Below, piece after piece: positions 9,579 through 18,620 of a stretch of DNA of 47,428 bases. Under the pieces are notes generated by a model. The model saw only the letters and a list, made by a program, of their open reading frames with translations, ran no database searches and had not been told where the DNA came from. The DNA lies in assembly GCA_903922735.1 (NCBI GenBank), contig CAIXUZ010000081.1, forward strand, positions 1 to 47,428. Reading direction: 5' to 3'. Origin of the DNA: an uncultured Verrucomicrobia subdivision 3 bacterium. Lineage in GTDB: Bacteria; Verrucomicrobiota; Verrucomicrobiia; Limisphaerales; UBA11358. Made by a program: the position numbers and the translations under genes. The first letter of the stretch is position 1; each line of letters begins with the position of its first letter.

Positions 9579-11912
9579 ATGAAAAGAGGCACTCGACTGA
9601 TCCAGATCACTTTATTGACGATTAGTTTTATCGCCGGCGCCGCCGATGCGCCGATGGGGGTGGAGCGAATCGCCCGTTTTACGCCGCACGGTTATGTCTT
9701 CAAATCCGCCGGCAGCAACGATGCGGTCCAATGGCTGCAAGTGGATCTGGGCCGATCCATCAAGATTGAAACGGTCAAACTGTTGCCGCTTCTCAATGGC
9801 TATGGCACGGACGCGCCGGGGTTCCCGGTCCGCTTCAAACTTGAAGCGGCGGAAGAACCGGAATTCAAAACCGGGACGATGATCGCCGACCGCACGGGCG
9901 CCGATGTCCCGAGCCCGGGCGACGTGGTGGGCATCTATCCGGCCAGCGGGGTCAGCGGCCGCTATGTGCGCCTGACGGCCACGCGGCTGCGCAAGGGCAA
10001 GTTTGAACTTTCCAAGCTGGAGGTCTGGTCGGGCGGGCGGGATACGGCCGAGGGCCGGCCGGTGGCGGATTCCGTCAAGGGCAAGCTGGGCGTGACCTTG
10101 TTGACGCGCCATCCCCGGCCGCAAGGCGAAGGCGTGGTCACCGATAATCCCGGCAACATCATTCCGGCGTCGCAATGGAAACCGGTGGCGAATCAGGCGC
10201 AGGTTCCGCTGCGCGGGGTCCGACTGGATGGCGGGGTGTTTGAAACCGCGGTGCGCAACAACATCGGCTATCTGCTGAAAGCCTTTACGGTGGACGAGAT
10301 GCTGCGGGAATTTCGCACGCGCGCCGGCCAGCCCAATCCGCCGGACTTGCGCAAGCCGGATAAATTCTGGGAAGAGGCGCTCGCCGGTTCCTGTGCCGGG
10401 CGTTTCCTGATGGGCGCGGGCAACACGCTGCGCTGGCTGGATGATGTGGAACTGCGCTCGCGCATGAACTCGCTCGTGGACGGCATCGAAGCTTGCCGCC
10501 AGCCGAATGGCTACATCATGGCTTATCCGGAGGACACGATTTTCACCAGCGAACGCGCCGCCTACACCCGCGCCTGGCTGACGCACGGCTTGATCGAGGC
10601 CGGTTATGCCGGCAACCCCAAAGCCTTCCCGCTGTTACGCGGTTACTACGACTGGTTTGACAAAAATCCTTACCTGCCGGAGCTGCTCCGGCGCGCGGGA
10701 CAGGGCGTGCAAGGGATGATTGCCAATACACGCATGTATTTCACGCCGGTCGGCCAGCCGGAAGACCTGCAAGTCATCCAGCGCTATTTTCAAGAGAATT
10801 ACTGGCTGAAGCAGCTGGCCGGCCGCGAGCTGGAAGCCATTTGGAAATATCCCTACGATCATCCGCACAATTACCTCATCACCTCGCTGGAGCCGTATCT
10901 GGACCTTTATCGCGCGACCGGCAATAAACTTTATCTGGAAGCGACGCTGGGCGGCTGGGAGCTTTATCATGATTACTGGGAACACGTCGGCGGGAGCATC
11001 GCGATTTGCGAGGAGGATGCGTATCCGCCCAAGTCCTATCTCTTGCACAAGCACACCGGCGAACTCTGCGGCAGCGTGTTCTGGGTGCGCTACAACCAGC
11101 GCTTCCACCTGCTGTATCCGGCGGCGGAGAAATACGTCAATGAGATCGAGAAATCCATCTACAACGTCGGGCTGGCCAACCAGTTCGGCACCAACGGCAT
11201 TTTCTATCACGCCCATCTGGCCGGCAAAAAGGATTTTGAGCGCAAACTCTGCATCAACTCCTGCTGCGAAGGGCAGGGCACGCGGCTCTACGGCTCCCTG
11301 CCGGAATACATCTACACGCTGGCCGATGACGGATTGTTGATCGACCTGTTCGCGCCTTCCACGATTGACTGGCAGATCAAAGGCCAGGCGCTGAAGCTGA
11401 AGATGGAAACGGCCTTTCCGCTCCATCCCGAGGTGCGGTTGAGTCTGAATGTGTCCCAACCGACGAAAGCCAAACTTCGTCTGCGCGTGCCGGCGTGGGC
11501 GGCCGCGAAAATGCCCATTCTGGTCAACGGCACCAAGGTGGCCACCGGCAAACCCGGCAGCTATGCGGTGCTGGACCGGACCTGGTCGGACGGCGACACC
11601 ATCACCTTCAGACTGCCGATGGCCTTCAAGCTCACGCGCTACGAAGGGGCCGAGCGCGTCGCCGGACAGGAACGTTACGCCTTGGAATACGGCCCGATTC
11701 TGTTGGCCGTGGTTGGCTCCGTGGATGAAAAGCTCGGTGCCACCCTCGCGTCCAGTCCGGCGAACCTGGTGAGGCAGCTCGTCCCCAAGCCCGGACAACC
11801 CTTGCATTTCACCATCGCGGGCGACGCCGATCATGAATATCTGCCTTACTGGCAGGTGACGAACCAAGTATTCACCTGCTATCCGGTATTGTCGGGCGCC
11901 ATGGCCCATTAA
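9579..11912 (+). CDS. Secreted GH127-like (DUF1680) glycosidase with discoidin domain
   Basis: 777 residues from the ATG at 9579, which gives a signal peptide (MKRGTRLIQITLLTISFIAGAA). Residues about 25-155 resemble an F5/8 type C (CBM32-like) module. From about 205 on comes the (alpha/alpha)-barrel of the DUF1680/GH127 family, known from beta-L-arabinofuranosidases. The zinc-cysteine site of that family is present: Glu495 and Cys497 in TGELCG, and Cys562-Cys563 in SCCEGQG; Glu479 lies 16 residues before Glu495, the spacing of the acid/base in HypBA1. The enzyme should therefore be active by a cysteine nucleophile, releasing a terminal sugar such as beta-L-arabinofuranose from plant cell-wall glycans. 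The C-terminal beta-sandwich is also present. Confidence 0.88.
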   Translation: MKRGTRLIQITLLTISFIAGAADAPMGVERIARFTPHGYVFKSAGSNDAVQWLQVDLGRSIKIETVKLLPLLNGYGTDAPGFPVRFKLEAAEEPEFKTGTMIADRTGADVPSPGDVVGIYPASGVSGRYVRLTATRLRKGKFELSKLEVWSGGRDTAEGRPVADSVKGKLGVTLLTRHPRPQGEGVVTDNPGNIIPASQWKPVANQAQVPLRGVRLDGGVFETAVRNNIGYLLKAFTVDEMLREFRTRAGQPNPPDLRKPDKFWEEALAGSCAGRFLMGAGNTLRWLDDVELRSRMNSLVDGIEACRQPNGYIMAYPEDTIFTSERAAYTRAWLTHGLIEAGYAGNPKAFPLLRGYYDWFDKNPYLPELLRRAGQGVQGMIANTRMYFTPVGQPEDLQVIQRYFQENYWLKQLAGRELEAIWKYPYDHPHNYLITSLEPYLDLYRATGNKLYLEATLGGWELYHDYWEHVGGSIAICEEDAYPPKSYLLHKHTGELCGSVFWVRYNQRFHLLYPAAEKYVNEIEKSIYNVGLANQFGTNGIFYHAHLAGKKDFERKLCINSCCEGQGTRLYGSLPEYIYTLADDGLLIDLFAPSTIDWQIKGQALKLKMETAFPLHPEVRLSLNVSQPTKAKLRLRVPAWAAAKMPILVNGTKVATGKPGSYAVLDRTWSDGDTITFRLPMAFKLTRYEGAERVAGQERYALEYGPILLAVVGSVDEKLGATLASSPANLVRQLVPKPGQPLHFTIAGDADHEYLPYWQVTNQVFTCYPVLSGAMAH

Positions 11913-12075
11913 GATTAGGGCAAATCAATTAGAATGATTTAATTAAAACTGTGACCGCATTGAGCTGGCGACGTGTTCTCCCGCTGGAAGTTGCGTTTCC
12001 CGTTTCCCGGCTTGACGAAAGCGGCAAACAGCCCGATTAACCAACGGATATTAAGGCAGCGGCCGGCGGCGGTTT

Positions 12076-12106
12076 CCCTCTCCCGGCGGGAGGGCTGAGG
12101 TGAAGG
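12076..12106. repeat. Degenerate CCCTCTCC-type repeat
   Basis: CCCTCTCC followed by a G-rich complementary arm and a GAGGTGAAGG tail. It belongs to the same family as the copies at 252-286 and 39747-39896. It lies in the 250-base gap between the GH127-like gene and the lipoprotein gene, where I see no other feature. Confidence 0.6.
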
Positions 12107-12163
12107 AGAACGCCATCTCCCTCCAAGCGGCCACAGAATGATTTGAACTGCCATAGGAGGCGT

Positions 12164-12448
12164 ATGCGTAGCTTATTGGTATTTGCTGTTTTGTTTCTGG
12201 TCGTAATCGGATTGTCTGGTTGCTTGACTAGACAGATAGCGGTTACGCCTTTGCCATCATGTTACCCGGCCCCGTCTAATTTAGCAGAGTTTGCTGGGCG
12301 GTGTCCTAAATGTGACGAATGCGTAAAAGGTTATGTCGCAACTGAAGTCTGGAAGGTTTTGGGTGAGTGCCCTCAATGCAAGGTGTGGCTCATCGCTGAC
12401 GAGCCCAGTGATGGTGCTCCAAGGATTGTCCAATGGAGACTCAGGTAA
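12164..12448 (+). CDS. Small zinc-ribbon lipoprotein
   Basis: 94 residues from the ATG at 12164, chosen because AGGAGG lies just upstream (12155-12160, only three bases from the start codon) and because it begins a lipoprotein signal peptide with the lipobox LSGC (Cys20). The mature part has a cluster CPKCDEC (Cys47, Cys50, Cys53) and CPQCK (Cys69, Cys72), as in zinc ribbons or rubredoxin-like knuckles. A lipid-anchored zinc knuckle in the envelope is unusual. The DNA is AT-richer than its neighbours. The function is unknown. Confidence 0.7.
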   Translation: MRSLLVFAVLFLVVIGLSGCLTRQIAVTPLPSCYPAPSNLAEFAGRCPKCDECVKGYVATEVWKVLGECPQCKVWLIADEPSDGAPRIVQWRLR

Positions 12449-12546
12449 ATTCTGCAACGCTAACATCAGGTTGACTGCAAACGGCAACACCCGCACGCGT
12501 CAGCTTGACCTCGCCATTCAAAGGGGCAACACTGCGCCTCGCAATT

Positions 12547-12930
12547 ATGGCAATCAAATCCGTCATCAAACCCGCGAAATCACCCGCCGCCGTCGGCCCC
12601 TACAATCACGCTGTCCGCGTCGGCGACCTGCTCTTTTGCGCCGGCCAGATTCCGATCGAGCCCGCCACCGGCAACCTCGTCATTGGCGACATCAAGACGC
12701 AGACGGAGCGCGTGCTGCAAAACGTGAAAGTTATTTTGGACGACCAGAAGCTGACCTTCGCCAGCGTCGTGAAAAGCACGGTGTTCATGACCAACCTCGG
12801 CGACTTCGCCGCCATGAACGAGGTGTATGCGAAATATTTCACAGAGAATTTCCCCGCGCGATCCACCGTGCAGGTCGCGGCGCTGCCCAAAGGCGCGAGC
12901 GTGGAGATTGAAGTCATCGCGCACTTTTGA
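12547..12930 (+). CDS. ridA: RidA family 2-iminobutanoate/2-iminopropanoate deaminase
   Basis: 127 residues, the usual length of the family. The start at 12547 gives the normal N terminus (MAIKSVIKPAKSPAAVGPYN). The typical segments GDLLFCAGQIPIEP, QTERVLQNVKVIL, and the C-terminal signature with Arg105 (PARSTVQVAALPKGA) and Glu120 (VEIEVIAHF) are all present; these residues bind the carboxylate and activate water in RidA. The trimeric cytosolic enzyme hydrolyses reactive enamine/imine intermediates made by PLP enzymes such as threonine dehydratase. It precedes rmuC by 80 bases, with a palindromic repeat in between. Confidence 0.93.
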   Translation: MAIKSVIKPAKSPAAVGPYNHAVRVGDLLFCAGQIPIEPATGNLVIGDIKTQTERVLQNVKVILDDQKLTFASVVKSTVFMTNLGDFAAMNEVYAKYFTENFPARSTVQVAALPKGASVEIEVIAHF

Positions 12931-12991
12931 ATTTACAATTTACGATATACGATTGACGCGCCTCAAACCCATCAACTCGTAAATTGTAAAT
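12931..12991. repeat. AT-rich inverted repeat between ridA and rmuC
   Basis: Perfect 15-base arms at 12931-12945 and 12977-12991 around a 31-base loop; a further partial copy of the arm follows at about 12997-13007. It starts right after the ridA stop codon. It could form a hairpin in the mRNA, but the pattern of repeated TTTACGAT-like units suggests a dispersed repeat. Confidence 0.75.
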
Positions 12992-13010
12992 CGAAGATCG
13001 TAAATTAAAC

Positions 13011-14489
13011 ATGCCACTCGGAATTTCCATCCTCGTCACCGCCATCATCGCCGGTGGACTCGGCCTGCTCGCCGGCTGGCTGCTTGTCCGTTCACACGGC
13101 GGCACGACTGATTTGTCCAAACCGTTCAACGATCTTGAGCGTAAGTTGTCGGATGAATTTCAAAAAGCCAACGTGGACATGGCGGCACGAGTGGAAAAAA
13201 TGAAGGGTGATTTATCCTCGGGTTTGTCAGGACAGATGCAACAAGGTTTGAATGGTGTTCGTGAAACAGTGGAAAAGCAACTCACAGAAGGACGCAACGA
13301 ACAAACACAACGACTATCAGATGCCATCAAATCATTGGAGCAAAAATTCGAAGCCTTAAAATCCGCTGTCGAAACCAAACTGGAATCTGCCAGCCAGCAA
13401 CAAAGCAAGGCGTCGAATGATTCGCGCATGGAGCTGGCCGCCACCCTTTCCAAAATGGCCGAGCAGACCGGCAAGGAGCTGGACAAGCTGAAAGGCGCGG
13501 TGGAGGCAAAGCTGGCACAAATCCAGACGGACAATTCCACCAAGCTCGAAGAGATGCGGAAAACCGTGGATGAAAAACTTCAAGGAACTTTGGAAAAGCG
13601 ACTGGGAGAATCCTTCAAAATGGTCAGCGACAGGCTGGAGCAGGTGCATAGCGGCCTTGGTGAAATGAAAACATTGGCTGCCGACGTCGGCAATTTGCAA
13701 AAAGTTTTGACCAACGTAAAGACGCGTGGAACTTGGGGTGAAGTGCAATTGGGAAACTTGCTCGATCAAATTCTTACGCGGGAACAATACGCCCGCAATG
13801 TAAAAACCAATCCCGCCGGATCGGAATTGGTTGAGTTTGCCATCAAGCTGCCGGGGCGTGACGAGGATGGTGACAAGCCGGTGTGGCTCCCGATTGACGC
13901 CAAATTTCCCAAAGAAGATTACGAACGACTGGTAGACGCTGCGGAACGCAGTGATGCCGAAGCCGTGGAATCGGCGGCGAGAAGTCTTGAGGCGCGCGTG
14001 CGCTCACAGGCACGAGATATCCGCGACAAGTATCTTGCACCTCCGCACACGGCGGACTTTGGCCTTCTGTATCTGCCCACCGAAGGGCTTTATGCAGAAG
14101 TGCTGCGCCGGCCTGGATTGGCTGATACGATCCAACGTGAATACCGCATCGTCGTAGTTGGCCCAACAACGCTGGCAGCTTTGTTGAACAGTTTGCAAAT
14201 GGGTTTTCGCACGCTCGCCATTCAACAGCGGTCAAGCGAAGTCTGGAAAGTGCTTGGCGCGGTAAAAACCGACTTTGGAAAGTTTGGCGACTTGCTGGAC
14301 AACATCAAAAAGAAACTCGATGAAACCGGCAACACGATTGAAAAAGCAGCCCACCGCAGCCGCCAGTTGGAAAAAAAACTTAAAAAAGTTGAAGCCCTGC
14401 CAGTTGCTGAAACTGCCGCATTGCTCGCTGATGTTCAATCAGCAGAAGCAGACCCGGATGAATTGGATTCATCAACCGAACCAAAATAA
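13011..14489 (+). CDS. rmuC: RmuC family DNA recombination protein
   Basis: 492 residues. An N-terminal membrane anchor (about 5-25) is followed by a long coiled coil (about 40-230, rich in Lys, Glu and Gln) and the RmuC nuclease-fold domain (about 240-460): TRGTWGEVQLGNLLDQIL, LPIDAKFPKEDYERL, RVRSQARDIRDKYL, DFGLLYLPTEGLYAEV and VVGPTTLAALLNSLQMGF. RmuC limits rearrangements at inverted repeats in E. coli, and its fold is related to PD-(D/E)XK nucleases; the D-x-K pattern is seen in PIDAKFP. Its role would fit a genome rich in palindromes, but that is only a suggestion. Confidence 0.95.
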   Translation: MPLGISILVTAIIAGGLGLLAGWLLVRSHGGTTDLSKPFNDLERKLSDEFQKANVDMAARVEKMKGDLSSGLSGQMQQGLNGVRETVEKQLTEGRNEQTQRLSDAIKSLEQKFEALKSAVETKLESASQQQSKASNDSRMELAATLSKMAEQTGKELDKLKGAVEAKLAQIQTDNSTKLEEMRKTVDEKLQGTLEKRLGESFKMVSDRLEQVHSGLGEMKTLAADVGNLQKVLTNVKTRGTWGEVQLGNLLDQILTREQYARNVKTNPAGSELVEFAIKLPGRDEDGDKPVWLPIDAKFPKEDYERLVDAAERSDAEAVESAARSLEARVRSQARDIRDKYLAPPHTADFGLLYLPTEGLYAEVLRRPGLADTIQREYRIVVVGPTTLAALLNSLQMGFRTLAIQQRSSEVWKVLGAVKTDFGKFGDLLDNIKKKLDETGNTIEKAAHRSRQLEKKLKKVEALPVAETAALLADVQSAEADPDELDSSTEPK

Positions 14490-14605
14490 GCTAACCGGCG
14501 GGCGAAAAACTGCAATAGCTCGGCGGCACGGCGGCGGGCAAGGAGCTAGTGGAGGTCCAGCCGCTGGAGACGACGCTCCGGTTCCGCCGGGGTGACCGGC
14601 AGGAA

Positions 14606-16186
14606 TCAAACGATTTCCAGCACGTCGCTTTCGCAGGAGGCGTATTTTTCCAGCAACTGGTCGTAAACCTTGGCGGCTTTCTTATCCGGATGGATTTCGC
14701 TGCCGGGCACCGGCTTGGTGAAAGCGGCGACGAGCTTGTCCCACTTCGGATTTTTTCCGGTATGGGCGAGAAATCCATGCGCCGCCTGCAGCGCCGCCCC
14801 GAGCGCGGCGCTTTTGGAAACTTCGATGCGCAGCACGCTACAATTCATCACGTCGGCCAGCACCTGCAGCAACGCGCGGTCGTTCGCGGCGCCGCCGGTG
14901 ACAAAGATTTTTTCCGGTGCGACCTGCATCCATTGCGAATGCAGCCGCATGGACAGCATCTGCGCTTCGAAAATGGCGCGGCAGTTGGCGGCCACGTTTT
15001 TTTCGTCCAGATCAAAACGGTGGATGCCGGGCTGGTTTGAGCGCGGGACAATTTCCGCCTCGAACCACGGCAGGAGTACGCCGTCATTATTGCCGGGCGG
15101 GGTGGAGGCGACGAGTTCGCCGAATTTTTTCCAGTCGGAAATCTTGTAAAGCTCGCGGATTTTTTCGCGGGCGAGCGAGCCGTTTTTGAAACAGATGAGC
15201 GTCATGTAGTCGCCGGTGGGCGAGCCGAAGACGTGGCCCTCGCCATTCTCGTCGGTCTGGCATTTCTGCATGGTGCCGAAAAACGTATCGCTGGTACCGA
15301 GGCTGATGGCGACCTGGCCGGGCTTGACGAGGCCGAGGCCGATGACGCTGGCGGGATTATCGCCGGTCCAGACGGTGGCAAGCGCTTCGGGATTGAGGCC
15401 GTATTTCTGGACAAAATAAGGACTGACCGGGCCGACAACATGACCGGAGGGCGCAAGGGTCGGCAGCTTTTTGACGAGGCTGGGGGCGGTGGCCTTGACG
15501 GCGTCGTGATTCCAGTTTTTTTTGCGGATGTCCATGAGGTTCATCCCCGCGCCATCGCCGAAATCAATCGGGACGATTTTGCCGGCGAGGAGGGACGCCA
15601 TGAACGAGCTGACCAGCGCGATGTGCGCGGTCTTTTCGTAGGCTTTCGGTTCGGTCTTGTAAAACTTGCGGACCTGGGGGCCGGTGAACCGCTCGAAGGT
15701 GTCCGAGCCGGTGCGCGAGGCGGTGAACTTGATGCCGCCGAGTTTTTTGCGGATCTCGGCGCATTCCTTGGCGGTGGACGAATCCATCCAGATGGGCGAG
15801 GTCTTGCGCGCAAAAATGCCATCCAGATTTTCGACCAACGATTTTTTCGGGTTCAGATTGGCCAGCGCTTCCGTGGCTTTTTCCGTGAGGTAAACCGAGC
15901 CGTGCTGCTGGCCGCAGCCGCTGATGGCGACGATTTTTCCGAGCGCCACCTTGTCTTTTTTCATCTGCGCAAACAGCAAGTCCAGCGCGGCGGCCCAAAG
16001 CAGCGGCGAACTGTGCCTCACGAGCGGGTCGCGATTCGGCAGCACGCCGTTCCTGGTTTTGAACTGCGGCAGCGCCTGATCGAAGTTCAGCGATTTTTCG
16101 TAAATCACCTTGCCGGCATCTAGGTCAATGATGACGGCGCTCAAGCTTTGCGTGCTGGAATCGAGTCCGAGAAAAAGTTTGGCCAT
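14606..16186 (-). CDS. xylB: FGGY family carbohydrate kinase, xylulokinase-like
   Basis: 526 residues, normal for the FGGY family. The N-terminal phosphate-binding strand is MAKLFLGLDSSTQSLSAVII, then CGQQHGSVYL; the catalytic base is likely Asp211 in FGDGAGMNLMDI. The second actin-like domain shows WTGDNPASVIGLG, SLGTSDTFFG and FVTGGAANDRALLQVLADV. The closest assignment is D-xylulose kinase (ATP-dependent phosphorylation to xylulose 5-phosphate, feeding the pentose phosphate pathway). No xylose isomerase is next to it, so another ketopentose or polyol substrate is possible. It is probably transcribed alone; the serine acetyltransferase lies 130 bases upstream. The 116 bases between its end and rmuC hold no recognisable gene. 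Confidence 0.82.
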   Translation of the reverse strand: MAKLFLGLDSSTQSLSAVIIDLDAGKVIYEKSLNFDQALPQFKTRNGVLPNRDPLVRHSSPLLWAAALDLLFAQMKKDKVALGKIVAISGCGQQHGSVYLTEKATEALANLNPKKSLVENLDGIFARKTSPIWMDSSTAKECAEIRKKLGGIKFTASRTGSDTFERFTGPQVRKFYKTEPKAYEKTAHIALVSSFMASLLAGKIVPIDFGDGAGMNLMDIRKKNWNHDAVKATAPSLVKKLPTLAPSGHVVGPVSPYFVQKYGLNPEALATVWTGDNPASVIGLGLVKPGQVAISLGTSDTFFGTMQKCQTDENGEGHVFGSPTGDYMTLICFKNGSLAREKIRELYKISDWKKFGELVASTPPGNNDGVLLPWFEAEIVPRSNQPGIHRFDLDEKNVAANCRAIFEAQMLSMRLHSQWMQVAPEKIFVTGGAANDRALLQVLADVMNCSVLRIEVSKSAALGAALQAAHGFLAHTGKNPKWDKLVAAFTKPVPGSEIHPDKKAAKVYDQLLEKYASCESDVLEIV

Positions 16187-16316
16187 GTGATTTAAATAAT
16201 GTTGTCCGCGACTGAAACGGGAAGCATACCCGCAACCCGGGTGAATGAAAAGCCTGTAATTATTGGTGAAACCAGCAACCGGTCGCGCTCAAAAAAACCT
16301 CCCGGACAAACGGGGC

Positions 16317-17222
16317 TCAAATCTGGAAATCCAGCGCGGTGTTTTTTTGCTTCTCCAGCACGCGCATATCCAGGCCGTCATAGATGACCAGAGAGTTCGG
16401 TTGAACGCTGTCCATGATGAACACGTTGCCGCCAATGGTGCTGCCCGCGCCGATGATGGTGGCGCCGCCGAGAATGGTTGCGCCGGGATAAATGGTCACG
16501 TGGTCCTCGATGGTGGGATGGCGCTTCCGGCCGCGCAGCAACTGGCCGGCAGCGGTGGATTTCGCGCCGAGCGTCACGCCGTGATACATCTTCACATGGT
16601 TGCCGATGATGGCGGTTTCACCGACCACCGTGCCGGTGCAATGATCCACAAAAAAGTGCGAGCCGATCTTCGCGCCCGGATGCAGGTCCATGCCCGTGCG
16701 CGCGTGCGCCCACTCGCTCATGATGCGCGGGATGAGCGCGATCTCCTTCCGGTAAAGCTCATGCGCCAGCCGCTGCACGGAAATGGCCTCAACAAACGGA
16801 TAGGAAACAATGATCTCCTCCCTGCTGGCCGCCGCCGGATCACCGTTGAAGGCGGCCTCCACGTCGGTCTGCAATACTTCACGGATGCACGGCAGGCCGC
16901 CGAGAAATTCCACGGTCAGCTTGTGCGCTTCGGGCGCGATGTCTTTTTTCGCCAGACCGACGGGCGGCTGGTATTCGAGGCTTTTACGGATTTCGTCCTC
17001 GAGTCTGCCGAAAATGGAATCCAGCAACGCCGCCGTCTCCACCTTGATCTCCGACGAGTGGATCAGTTTTTCATCAAAGAAACCGGGGAACAACAGCCGC
17101 AGCAAATCCTGCGAGATCGCCGTGATGGCGCGCTTCGACGGCAGGTTTTTGCCGTCGAGATGATTGATACCGCCAAACTGCGCATAGGATGCGACAAGGT
17201 CGTTGGTAAGTTGGGTGACCAT
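16317..17222 (-). CDS. cysE: Serine O-acetyltransferase
   Basis: 301 residues from the ATG at 17222 (an in-frame GTG lies two codons upstream). Residues about 1-170 are the helical N-terminal domain (with SYPFVEAISVQRLAHELYRK) and about 175-290 the left-handed beta-helix of hexapeptide repeats. Catalytic-site motifs DHCTGTVVGETAIIG and MYHGVTLGA match CysE/SAT, including the His of DHxTG. The enzyme makes O-acetylserine from serine and acetyl-CoA, the first step of cysteine synthesis. The length is larger than E. coli CysE (273) and closer to the long EpsC/SAT type. No cysteine synthase gene is nearby. Confidence 0.92.
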   Translation of the reverse strand: MVTQLTNDLVASYAQFGGINHLDGKNLPSKRAITAISQDLLRLLFPGFFDEKLIHSSEIKVETAALLDSIFGRLEDEIRKSLEYQPPVGLAKKDIAPEAHKLTVEFLGGLPCIREVLQTDVEAAFNGDPAAASREEIIVSYPFVEAISVQRLAHELYRKEIALIPRIMSEWAHARTGMDLHPGAKIGSHFFVDHCTGTVVGETAIIGNHVKMYHGVTLGAKSTAAGQLLRGRKRHPTIEDHVTIYPGATILGGATIIGAGSTIGGNVFIMDSVQPNSLVIYDGLDMRVLEKQKNTALDFQI

Positions 17223-17324
17223 TTCCACGGCGCAAAACTACCACGAAGGGGCAAAGGCGCAAAACTATAAAGCGGGGCTGATTTTTTACGTGACTTGGCA
17301 ATATTGGAAATGTCTAATCCGATA

Positions 17325-18620
17325 ATGAACCTCCGCCGAAACTCAATCTTTGCGCTCTCGCTGTTAGCCATATCCTTTAATCTTTTGGGGGCGGCACCGG
17401 TGCCAAACACCATTACGGCTCAGCCGGATCATCCCAATGGGGTTTACAAGGAAGGAGAAAAAATCAATTGGTCCATCAGCGTGCCCCCCAAGGATGGGAA
17501 GCATTTGACGAGTGTTTCCTATCTTATCAAGAGGAACGGAGTCGTCGAGGTAGCCAAAGGCAAACTTCCTTTGACCGACAACAAGGCCACTCTGACCTTC
17601 ACGCCCGAGAGTTATGGTTCCGATCTGGTATTGTTCACGGCGGGGGAACCACCCAATAGCATCAAGGGGATTTGCGGCGCGGTCGTGGCGCCGGAAAAAT
17701 TCACGCAGGGGACTCCCTGCCCGGAGGATTTTGATGCGTTCTGGCAGGGCAAAATCAAGCAGCTTAAAGCCATCCCCGCCAATCCCGTTTTGGTATCTGC
17801 TCCGAGTGAAAAAGAAGGTGTGGAGTATTCCAAGATCACGATGGACAACATCAACGGCACCCATGTTTACGGCCAGATTGCCCGCCCGACGAAGGGAGCG
17901 AAATTCCCCGCCATACTTCAGGTTCAATACGCGGGGGTCTATCCGTTACAAAAAGGCTCGGTCACCGCGAGGGCTGCCAGTGGCTGGCTGGCCATGAACA
18001 TCATCGCGCACGATATTCCCATCGATGAAAAACCGGAGTTTTATGACAACCTGGCTAAAGGCTCCTTATTGAACTACACGCGCATCGGGGAACTGGATCG
18101 CGAAACCTCCTACTTCGTTAGAATGCTCCTCGCCTGTTACCGGGCCGCCGAATACCTCTCAACGCGCCCCGACTGGGATGGCCGGGTTTTGGTAGTGACC
18201 GGCAACAGTCAGGGTGGATTGCAATCGTTTGCGACGGCCGCTTTATTCCCGAAAATGACCGGAGTTATCGTGGGTGTGCCCGCCGGCTGCAATGCCGTGC
18301 CCGCGAAGGATCAGCCCCTCGGCTGGCCTTATTGGATTCAACCAAACCAAAACCCAAAGGTGGCGAAAACGGCACCCTATTTTGATGCCGCGAATTTTGC
18401 GGCCCGGGTAAAATGTCCCATCCTGGTGGGCGTCGGACTCTCCGATGTCACTTCCCCTCCGTGGGGAGTCTATTCCGCCTTCAATCAGGCCAAAGGGCCA
18501 AAGGAAATCGTGCCCATGCCAAGTGCCGAGCATCGGGGGCGACATGATGCCTTTGATCAACGTTCACAGGCGTGGCTATCGAGTTTGGTTGGCGGGAATC
18601 CTCCACCGTTGTCACGCTAA
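17325..18620 (+). CDS. Secreted acetyl-xylan-esterase-like alpha/beta hydrolase
   Basis: 431 residues from the ATG at 17325, which opens a signal peptide (MNLRRNSIFALSLLAISFNLLGA); an ATG at 17310 is an alternative. Residues about 30-120 form an Ig-like domain. From about 135 on there is an AXE1/CE7-type alpha/beta hydrolase: PCPEDFDAFWQ, the nucleophile Ser295 in VTGNSQGGL, Asp374 in VGLSDVTSP, and His403 or His407 in AEHRGRHD. It should deacetylate polysaccharides or oligosaccharides. Its stop codon directly abuts the ATG of the lyase-like gene, so the two form one transcription unit for glycan breakdown. It is divergent from cysE with about 100 bases between the starts. Confidence 0.85.
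   Translation: MNLRRNSIFALSLLAISFNLLGAAPVPNTITAQPDHPNGVYKEGEKINWSISVPPKDGKHLTSVSYLIKRNGVVEVAKGKLPLTDNKATLTFTPESYGSDLVLFTAGEPPNSIKGICGAVVAPEKFTQGTPCPEDFDAFWQGKIKQLKAIPANPVLVSAPSEKEGVEYSKITMDNINGTHVYGQIARPTKGAKFPAILQVQYAGVYPLQKGSVTARAASGWLAMNIIAHDIPIDEKPEFYDNLAKGSLLNYTRIGELDRETSYFVRMLLACYRAAEYLSTRPDWDGRVLVVTGNSQGGLQSFATAALFPKMTGVIVGVPAGCNAVPAKDQPLGWPYWIQPNQNPKVAKTAPYFDAANFAARVKCPILVGVGLSDVTSPPWGVYSAFNQAKGPKEIVPMPSAEHRGRHDAFDQRSQAWLSSLVGGNPPPLSR

Noticed and set aside
10105..10145. Possible CCCTCTCC-type repeat remnant inside the GH127-like gene (protein reads RHPRPQGEG)
   Set aside because: The peptide recalls the repeat artefact, but the DNA lacks the paired arms, so a real insertion cannot be shown.
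10635..11909. 424-codon minus-strand frame opposite the GH127-like gene
   Set aside because: Shadow frame; the plus strand carries conserved catalytic motifs.
14490..14605. Gap between rmuC and the xylulokinase-like gene as a small gene or terminator
   Set aside because: No start signal, no hairpin with U-tract and no recognisable protein on either strand.
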